A DNA stretch of 64,000 bases from Pyxicephalus adspersus (lineage: Eukaryota > Chordata > Amphibia > Anura > Pyxicephalidae): contig NC_092862.1 in assembly GCF_032062135.1 (NCBI RefSeq), forward strand, positions 98,415,525 to 98,479,524. The letters are read 5' to 3'. The stretch's first letter is position 1; each line of letters opens with the position of its first letter. This document shows positions 55,066 to 64,000 of the stretch, piece by piece. A program made the translations under genes and the position numbers. The notes beneath the pieces were generated by a model that had not been told where the DNA came from, made no database searches, and saw nothing but the letters and a program-made list of their open reading frames with translations.

Positions 55066-55184
55066 CACAGTGGGGTGCCACTCCCTTTTCTACAGAACAG
55101 AATGGTGCTGTGTGTACAACTGTCATTTGTTTATCCATCAGAAAAGATAATTTCCTGAGACAAAAATCTGACATCCATATGTGG
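55066..55184 (+). mobile_element. Decayed partial relative of the CpG-rich element
   Basis: 'atggtgctgtgtgtacaact' lines up with 'accgtgctgtatgtacagca' in the 54.4 kb element, and the flanking 'ccctttt...acagaacag' with 'cccttctgcatacagcag'. The downstream 'gaaaagataatttcctgaga' lines up loosely as well. Most CpGs are gone. Confidence 0.4.
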
Positions 55185-57939
55185 CTTGTGGCATAAATCA
55201 GTAAAAACAATAGCCTGAATTATCCCACAAAGGAATATTGTAAATGTACCCTCTCATAAAGCTGTTGATGCTATAAAAGAAGTCCAAGAGCAATGTGCTA
55301 AAAACAATGCAAATTTATAGATTTTACTATGTAGATTATTACAGAGAATTGTTGATAATTTGAGCAGTTAGATACAATGTATTCGAACCTTTAAAATCTC
55401 TTCTTTTCTATATATCAACTATATTTACAATGTAATGATCAATGTAATGAATGTCCTTAGCACAGTGTGTTGGCTGCCTGTCAGTGAGGAAAAGATTCTG
55501 TCCTTTTGTAAAATTGATGGAGGACATTACTGTACTTCTTATTCTATATTCATCATTTGAGTATATGTGTTTACCAAAAATCTTTATCATTGTAAAAAGT
55601 TTAACCAGTTCATTCATATTCCTGTCTAAAGTCAGTGTACTATCAGCAAAGTCCTTAGCCCTATCTTAGTACATTAGATAACTGTGTATGACCATATAAA
55701 AGCAGAATCCTCAAGGATTTCCTGGGAGCATATAAAAGATACATATTAAAGGGAGAAAGGATATCTAGGTATTGTGTAGGTTTATGGCAGGCTCAAATGT
55801 GAATGCTCTACTTAATGATAAGGCTTTGATAAACCTAATACCTACCAATGAAAATTGCCATTTATGCTACATGCAAAGATAGATTAAGGCAGCATGGAGC
55901 CATAGACATATCCTGTCCCATTTACACTGTCTGTACCTGCATAGCCCACCTCATCAGACAACATGGCTTGCAAATGCAACCTTCCTTGAGAAGTGAGAGG
56001 TGAATGTATAGCTTTGGTCAACTGAACTAACCCCTGGTTTACTGTCGGGGCATTAAATATTGCAGCTTGGCCCCCAGGCTATCCTTCCTATTTTTCATCT
56101 AGGTTGTCTCATGCTGTGACAAAAAAAGCTTTATTAACAGTAATAGTGGTTTTGATCAGCTTGCATTATTGAACTGATAATATAAGTAATGAACTATTTA
56201 TGTAAACTCTCTCTCAGGCATTTTGTGTTTTACCAGCATTTAGGAAATTCTATTCATCAAGATTCATCAAGATCCCTTTCACATAGTATGGAATCGGCAT
56301 ATGTGAGTTCCCCTTTGGGTAATTGACAATGGTATTCTATTTTTATTTGTGATTGGCAAAAATTATTTTTTGGGATACATTTGATATACTTATTGTGAAG
56401 GCACCTGTCATTCTGAAATCAGACGTGTATTTGAATAAAATTAGTATGCTTACAAAAAAAAAATTAGTATGCTGTGTTTCATTACATAACAGAAAAAAAA
56501 GTGTTGCAACCAGAAATGTTACTAAGTATTATTGGATGCAGTCAATCTTTTCCATATTTAATACACCAGTGGGGCAACCTGTCGGCTACTCAAATGTGGA
56601 CTACCTGTACAGTCCATCACAAGGTCTTCCAATACGCTCCAATACAAATACATCACAAAAAACTTTAAATGTACTAGGAACTGTACTATCCCACCCCAAA
56701 TTTATTCAAGAAAATTTTTAGATTGAGTACAGGCAAATCTGAAAGATAAGGGAGTGGCATGTTTGGCAAGAACACCAATTTATACAATATCCAAGACAGG
56801 AAACCCACATTAGATTCCTGTTTTAACTTGTTATTTCCTCCAGAAGAATCCAAGTAAACTGCTGTGATGTACAGCTAACATGAGATTTAATCCCTACTGG
56901 AAAACATTTTGACAAAAACATTTTACAATGTATACTTTTTCTTACTTTTTAGAATCTTTATGGATGTTCATTGTGTGGTTCGGGAAATTAAAAGAAACTT
57001 TTGATTGGCTGCTAGTAAAAGATTCTTTTTTTTTTTCAATTGGAAAATCATTTCATATTATGGAACATGAAATGATAATGCGTTGAAGGACAAATAAGTC
57101 TTGGTTGTTTAACTAAGATCTATAGATGTATAGTAAAGAAAACTTGGAATACTGAAAACTGAGTTTAAATTTCTTATGGACCAAGTATATAAACATACAA
57201 AATGAAGAAATCTACTTACTTTAGTGTCTGAATTCTTTAACACTAAAGGGACCTTGTTATTTGATAGATACAAGTACAAATAATAGGAAGTAAACTGCAA
57301 CTGTTGTTATCTCATGCTAAACCGTAGGCTTGAAAATGTTCACAAAACTAGAAATAAGTATGCTGATCAGTCTTACAGTAGAAAATGCTTAAAATCCCTA
57401 TCCATGTTCTATTTCTGTATATGTTCATGCTTGGATGATCCTCCCTCTTTGTCCTGGTCACCACTGTCACCAGGGGAGAGTTTAATAAAAAACGCCGATT
57501 TTTGTCTCATGAATTTCTACTGACTCAATAACAACTAAGGATTTCCCCTCTCAGACAGCTGAATTATTTTGATCTGAGTCTTTGGAATGGTAAGAAAATC
57601 TTCCTAATAAGACACAGAAAAAACACAGGTTTATTCATTCTTTTCACCTAGATGCGTCAAAGTGAATCTGTGCTTCACTTTATCTGAACTAGTATTTAGT
57701 AAAGAACCAGGTGACGGAACCTTTAAAAAAAAAGGTACTGACAAAAATGCTTAAAATATTGGAAAAATTTAAGTATTGGAATGTGTTTTTAAATTCTAGG
57801 TGTAACATACACAAATTATGAAACTGGAGTACTTTTAGGCAATGGGAAAAATATTTTGACAACAAACATGGTATGAGAAGTTCCGCATGATTCTAGTCAG
57901 ACAACATTTGATCAGATATCATATACTGGCAGCTGTCAT

Positions 57940-57941
<2 letters not shown>

Positions 57942-57986
<45 letters not shown>
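57942..57986. repeat. (AT)n microsatellite
   Basis: About 22 AT units in distal intron 1. Confidence 0.95.
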
Positions 57987-57992
<6 letters not shown>

Positions 57993-59561
57993 GACCATAA
58001 TCCTTCTAGACACATTCTTGCTACAAATAGCCCACTATAGCTTAGGACAATAACTTAATTAAAAAGCAACTAAACATAAATCACAAACGCAGGAGGTAAA
58101 AAGGATCTTGGGAATTTTAAATCCATGTGTAAGTTACTATAATTGATTTGTGAATTTGATTTCACATAAACTGACTATACAAATGGAGCTTGTAGATTCA
58201 TCCCTGGACACTTCCTTAAAGGAATGTGAGGGAGGCCCAACCTATTAAGTGTGTTGTAAGAGAAAGGAATGAATATCTCTTCAACGGTCTGTTTTGGAAG
58301 TGTGTTAGCTATTGCATATATTTTTTTTTTTGCTCAGTTCTTTCAAAAATAATTTGGATTACTAAACATGTGATGATTATCTTCTTTTTAAAGAACAGAA
58401 GTAGAGCATTAAGTGCATTTGTAATACAAATATGTTTTCATATAGACACTATAAGTGCCAGCTTGCAATTGGCCACAAACCACAAAACAGACACCACCGC
58501 CAGTTATACTCCAGTGTGCCTTCCAGCAGCCAACTCTACACCCTCTAAAAAACACTTGCCTATGTGCAATTTGTGGTTGCTTAGCTGATAAATGTTGTTA
58601 TGTAAAGACAAACCCAAAAAAGACTTTCTGGAATTTGGTAATTCTTGTAGCCATAACATTTAGCACTGTCAATCTTTTCAAATCATTTTGTTCCTTTAGG
58701 GTCTGTTACACTCTTGCATTTTACACTTAACCCACTAATCCAATCAGTTTGTAAGTATGCATCCCTATACTCCGGAAAAAAGTGTGTTTGTGTGTGTGTG
58801 TGAGGGTCATCATACATATATGTGCTGTTTTTAGTGTATGTAGTTTATAAATCACATTATATAATAGAGCATCAAAAACATTAAATGAATAAATTTAAAA
58901 AATAAATCTAGAGTAACTATAATAATACTAATAATTACTATGATCATGCTAACATAGAATAGATGAAATTACCATAGTATGATAAAGAATAACACATTAG
59001 CATACAGCTGTGTGAGAGATCTGGTTGCAGCATGCTGCTATTCTCTGCACCATCCCTGACTTGTGTCTGTCATTACAAAGCCACATGGAATATTCAGCGT
59101 ATGCTCAGCGGAAGCTGTGAAAGTCTAAATAAACTCTGGACATCAGATAGGGGGACATTATGACACAGGAGGACTTCCTGAATGGCTGAAACAAAAACAG
59201 AGAATGGAACTTGTTGCTGCCTGCGGCTAGTGCTGACTTAGGTGGGAAGCTCCCTCTTGTGTTCCAGCACAAGAGTTTTATGTAGTGGAGCCAGGAAAAT
59301 AAAAGTGAGCTTTCCATTGTGGGGGCATGAAACCCACACATTTCACACATCATTCCTGCATGGCTCACCAGCTGCTTCAGCATTCCCCAGCTGCACTGAG
59401 ATGCATTCCAGCTCTCTTACTGCCAGTACTACTAACAGAGAAGAAAGCAGCCAAGGCACAGTACACAGGGTCACAGTACTCGCTTTTACATAATAAAACC
59501 TTCTCCATGAAGTTAAAGGACCTTATGCACTAGTAAAATCCATTTTTAAAATATAAGAACC

Positions 59562-59594
59562 AAAATAAATAAATAAATATAAATAAATAAAAAA
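59562..59594. repeat. (AAAT)n microsatellite
   Basis: Seven to eight AAAT/AAATA units. Confidence 0.85.
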
Positions 59595-59939
59595 CTACAA
59601 AAAACACCATACATTTTGAACCCTTCCTCAATCTATTAAAAATATGAGTTTGTTGGTATCTGTGTTGCAGAGATTTAGCATTACTTTCTATGCCTAAGAC
59701 TCAAACCTACCCCCGCTTTCTTTAAATCAAAAACATTATTTGCTAGAATTAGGATTCAACCTCCATGTCTTTTTAAAAGCCAGGACAAACCAATTGGCAT
59801 AAAATTATCCTTCCCAATGCTTTAAAACTAAATGTCTTGCCTAATAGCAGGTATCCTAAAGTGTATGCTAACAGTATAAAATTTTAAACTCGTTCTAAAC
59901 ACTCACAACTAAAGCAGAATTTAGGAAAGAAAGTGGTGA

Positions 59940-60240
59940 GGTGTCCCAGTAGACCGCTGATCTCACAACGAATCCCAAACCTGCCTTTCCAATTATTTTT
60001 TACATTGGAATTCTTGAAAATATTTTCAGGTCTTCAGGGAACCCCTGTTATAATTACTATATCTACAGCTCACAGTACATTAGCATGGTGATCACTCTTA
60101 CAGATAACCAAAAATATCATTGGGGTCACTTAAACTGACCTGAGAAGCACAAATTGCTCATTACTTAAGGAACTCCTGGCAACCTCTGGAGGTTCCTTAG
60201 GGATCCATGGGACCCTGGTTCAGGAACACTGATCTAGCCC
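59940..60240 (+). mobile_element. Probable interspersed repeat
   Basis: GC-richer segment with 'cccagtagaccgctgatctc', 'tcagggaacccctgttataa' and 'ttcaggaacactgatctag'. The phrasing is typical of a dispersed repeat, and 'ataacaggggttcttta' at 42040 resembles part of it inverted. Boundaries and class are uncertain. Confidence 0.4.
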
Positions 60241-61550
60241 ATAGTGATCACCTGGCTTTATTTAATTAAAAAAAATTGACATTCTGAAGATTTTAAATGA
60301 TAGTCTTCAGTGCTGATTTAAGAATCTGGTCTTGTTCGTTAGTAGATCATAAACCTAACTACAAGTATGTATTTGTATGCTCTCCATCCATTGGCTGGCA
60401 CAGGATGCTGGAAATTCTAGTTAAGGAAGAGCCTTGGAGGCACAATTTGACAAAGTCTGATTTATATACATACAAAATTAAAGTAAATGTATTTTGCCAA
60501 GTGTATAAATTTAATTTGTGTCAATGGTAAATGTGTTAAACCTAACTTTTGTCATATGCTGATTTAGATGGAAATGTAGCTTTTTTGTTTAAACTATAGT
60601 ACCATATACAGTATACACATAAGTTATATAACACAAAAGGGAAACACAGTTCCTAACAACACAGATCTGATTTAAACTATATTGACCATCTAAAGAAAGA
60701 ACTCTGTAACTGGACAATGCCATGACTAAACAATATGACTTTGTGACAGTGACTGATATCCCCATTATTGTGGTCAATACACAATAAAAGCTTTCTCATA
60801 TGATTTGGAAGGAGTGTATGTTCCAGGCACATTAAAACATCTCCTGATCCAGAAAATATGGTTTTCTTCTCTGCTGACTCATTGATTTGTGGTTTTCTTA
60901 CCTCATTGAGTTGTTCTAACTTTACTGTTGTTTCAACAACTTAAAAACACACAAGTCATTGTCTTTCTTCATTTGAAAAGGATGATTTCATTAAACACAA
61001 CAGATGTTTGAAAACCAGGAATGAGAGACAATAGAGGTTTTACACAAACTATGAGAACTTGAAAATACAAATAGGGGCAGTTGTAGATATGTATCACCCT
61101 GGGATCATAGGGGTGAGACATCTACTGTCCTCAAACCATCAATGACCTGAAACAGCCAATGTATAAAAAACATGTTGCAATACAAATTAAGCTGTAAGGG
61201 AATATATGTAAGGAAATATATGGCTGAATATACACCAAGCTTACCAAGTAAACAGGCAAATCTCTGAGCTTTTTACAGAAAAATGATAGAGGTCTGCCCT
61301 ACCTCACTCTGATTTGCTACTGGTAAAAAGGGTTCCTATCAAGAATTTTTTTTTCTGTTAAAGTTAAAATTCCATTTCTATTAGAAATATACATACCATA
61401 ATTGATATGAAAACAAGAAATTCCAATGTCACTTCCTTCAAACCATGGCATCAGATAAAACCTTTTGTATAATGTTAATGCTAAAATACTCTCAGAAATT
61501 CAATTTTCTGCTTTAAAGCAAGCCAACCTGTTTTCTTTAGTTTATAGAGT

Positions 61551-61845
61551 TAAAGTGGAACTGAACATACCTCTCCTTACTCTATTGCTGGCACCAGGTT
61601 CCTTACCCTGCTGCTACCAGGTTAGGGATCTTTGACCATCTGGATCGGCTAAGCCAGAATGACACAACTTCTGCACATGAGTATGGAAGTTCATTCATTA
61701 GCAGCACCTGGGTATGCTGGGATCATTCATGCAACTCAGCGGAAGATAGGTACAGTTTGATTTATTGCGGAATATACATAGCCAGTTCCTTCTGCAATTA
61801 AGACCTGCTTGCTGGCAATTTTTGTTTGCAGGTTTAATTCCACTA
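61551..61845. mobile_element. 295-bp inverted-repeat element
   Basis: The left end TAAAGTGGAACTGAAC and right end GGTTTAATTCCACTA are imperfect inverted copies. They share the 'aagtggaact' terminus with the inner element at 12876-13347. No transposase. Confidence 0.5.
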
Positions 61846-63952
61846 GGTAATGAAATTAATTGTTTTCAGTATTTAGAATTTAGTATTTAGTAATTTAGTA
61901 GAATAAAGTCTGTAATATTGTTTGCCACAATCTTGAAAGTCTACACTGATCTGGCAAATAGTTTTTTTCCCCAAATATCCAGCTTGCACCACAAAGTACC
62001 TGTTGTTAACTTCTGTTATGAAGGAACACAGTATGCACAGTAACAGTAAGTAAGATAAATAGCAGCTTTTCTCTGCTGCTACATGTATTGCGTGTTTTGT
62101 GCGAAACGTTACCCCATCTGTTAACCCACAGCCCATCAACACTTGCAGCACTGTCTGCAAACACTACCTGTAGAGCAATCAAGCTTCCTACCCGACTTAC
62201 TGCTTGCATGCCAGAAATGTAATCGTAGCCAAGAGAAGCATCAGCCTTACACCAGACACAATACTAATGACACAAGTGTCTCTCAGTGTAATACAATGAG
62301 TGGCTGATTGATTAATTCATATTGTAACTTCACATCTCAGTACTAAGTTCTGCATTTACTGTATAAAGGAGAAGTTCACGCCTACATCACTTACTGCAGC
62401 TGATAAGTAGATATGAAATGTAATGAAACTGTCTATTTTGCTTCCTTATTTCTTTTAGTTATTATCTCCAAATACAAAATTTGTAAAAAAAAAAAAAAAA
62501 AAAAAGGAGTACATTTAAAACTCAACTAGAACAGCTACTACTACTCTCAGATTGACTGCTTAGTAAATGGAACCTTCAACAGTGATTTATTTATCATTTG
62601 TGTATAATTTATAATATAATAATATGTATTTATTCATTATAAGTGAATAGATATGGGCGAATGTTCTTACAAGGTAAAAAAAAAACCCACAAGAGATGGG
62701 GTGAATGTACGTTAACAACCTTAAAAGGCATTAAGCAGACATGGTGGAAGGTACTGAGAATTTCATTATAAAGAGTTAAGTCTTTGTAAAGGAATTCATT
62801 ATATTATTTCATTTTCTACATTTAATTTTATTGTGGTTGCAGCATGGGAATAACAGCCTAAAACGTGTACGCTATGTTTATTTTATACGGTCAGTGGGAG
62901 GAAAATATTATAAATGGTTGTTTTGGTACACTATGGGTTTGGCTGGTTACAAAGGCACACAGAAGAACACTCTTCTATATGCTGGTAGTTTTTTTGTCAG
63001 TCAAATGATTGTATTTTATTTTCTGTTCTGGTGATAAATGGTGAACTACATTCTTGCAACTGAAAAATCTTGCAATGTTATCACACACAAGAATAAGAAC
63101 TTGACAGATATAAAAACTCCTCAACCCTGTATTTGTCTTGATATTTTGCTAATCAGGTTCCTAAATGTCACTCACACACAGAAAATCAAATATTTTTAAT
63201 AGTCAACATACAGCTTTAAACTTTAAAAGCCTGAATATGATTGGAGATTCTGGCGAACCTGTTAGGTGCTATGTGCAATCTGATCACAATTTTTGACCAC
63301 CTTTGATAAAACTATGGATATTGGTTTATATGTCTATAAATGCAATACAATTAATGATAAAAATATTAATAATAATCATATGACAATACTTATACATAGA
63401 AAGCCAAACAATTCTAAGCAAAAGTAAAACCAATAAAAGTGAATACAGGGTCATAGGTTTAAGATAAAAACAACTCCTGTAACAAACACCCCCCGATGTG
63501 GCAAACATGTATAAAGAGGTCTGTCTGATACAAAACACCAAATATGCATGCTGCATGTGAAATGTAATGCGTGGGCTAAAATATTCAACTCATTATCGAT
63601 CATTTGTTTTTCCATCCAAAACCCATTTCATTTTCCATATATCTGTGCAAGTAATTTGCAGAATAAATACCAAATCATGCCATGATCCTAGTCAGGACAA
63701 ATGAAAATAATCTGATAAAAGCTTTTTAGCTAAATAATGGAAAAACAATGGCAAAGACATTATTATTATTCTCATTATCCCTAACGATTATTTCTTTTAT
63801 CTATTTTTTGATAGCCTACTTATGTTTGCAGCCAAATGTCTTCCAGTGATAGTCATTGAAAAGCATTAAAGTTCATCTAAAGACTCATTTTTTTCCATTA
63901 TGAGTGATAAACAGTCATTTTCTCCCCAACTTGGTTCATTAAATGTAATATA

Positions 63953-64000
63953 CCGTGTTTCCCTGAAAATAAGACCTACCCTAAAAATAAACCATAGCAT
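63953..64000 (+). mobile_element. Transposon end cut by window edge
   Basis: 'accgtgtttccctgaaaata' then 'agaccta' is a terminal phrase of a dispersed DNA repeat widespread in vertebrates ('gtgtttccccgaaaataaga' type). Only the first 50 bases are in the window. Confidence 0.5.

Larger units (their letters stand above)
39501..64000 (-). other. EGFR: EGFR intron 1, distal part (continues past the window)
   Basis: No signal-peptide exon or promoter-type CpG island is evident, so exon 1 is inferred to lie to the right. The recognisable content is SINE copies (39545-39793, 43385-43470), an inverted pair of repeats (48181-48273 and 49314-49407), a CpG-rich element with a decayed relative (54197-54509, 55066-55184), an inverted-repeat element (61551-61845) and microsatellites. 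Confidence 0.75.

Noticed and set aside
56353..56721. The longest plus-strand open frame (122 codons) in the window
   Set aside because: AT-rich composition, no recognisable domain, no splice or promoter context. Length is within what chance gives in 64 kb.
62479..62505. Poly(A) run as the end of a processed retrocopy
   Set aside because: No coding remnant upstream and no flanking direct repeats that I can see. It is probably a simple homopolymer.

Overview
The window is vertebrate nuclear DNA. It is AT-rich, with long introns, consensus GT-AG splice sites and many short interspersed repeats. The one gene I can support is the epidermal growth factor receptor (EGFR/ErbB1), on the minus strand. 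Eighteen consecutive coding exons lie between 3380 and 25510. They match human exons 2 to 19 by length, splice phase and protein sequence as I know them. The start of the gene (exon 1: 5'UTR, start codon, signal peptide) lies beyond the right edge. The end of the gene (exon 20 onward: most of the kinase domain and the C-terminal tail) lies beyond the left edge. EGFR, not a paralogue, is indicated by the ATP-binding exons, which read [25 protein letters not shown] and [17 protein letters not shown]. The reading frame is open across all 18 exons (2168 coding bases), so the locus looks functional.

The organism is most likely a frog. The protein diverges from mammalian EGFR roughly as an amphibian orthologue would. 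The introns carry repeats that I associate with anuran genomes: a tRNA-related SINE whose tail reads like 'tacagcgctgcgtaatatgttggcgctatata', and several short inverted-repeat DNA elements. Assignment to ranoid frogs would be a guess.

Layout on the minus strand, right to left in coordinates but 5' to 3' in the gene. Intron 1 covers at least 38.5 kb (25511-64000) and holds only repeats and microsatellites as far as I can see. Exons 2-5 (25510-21664) encode ligand-binding domain I and the start of domain II. Exons 6-8 (21070-20025) encode cysteine-rich domain II with the dimerisation arm, running into domain III. Exons 9-12 (19344-16435) encode domain III. Exons 13-16 (15199-6016) encode cysteine-rich domain IV. 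Exon 17 (5166-5025) encodes the transmembrane helix and juxtamembrane segment. Exons 18-19 (4499-3380) encode the glycine-rich loop and the catalytic lysine. Positions 1-3379 are intron 19.

I see no second gene, RNA gene, CRISPR array, operon or undescribed coding system. The more interesting items are a tandem 3' splice site at exon 9, a SINE remnant beside the acceptor of exon 6, a perfect CTCF-like motif in intron 15, a decayed 27-bp minisatellite upstream of exon 2, nested inverted-repeat elements in intron 13, and an unexplained exon-like island near the left edge.
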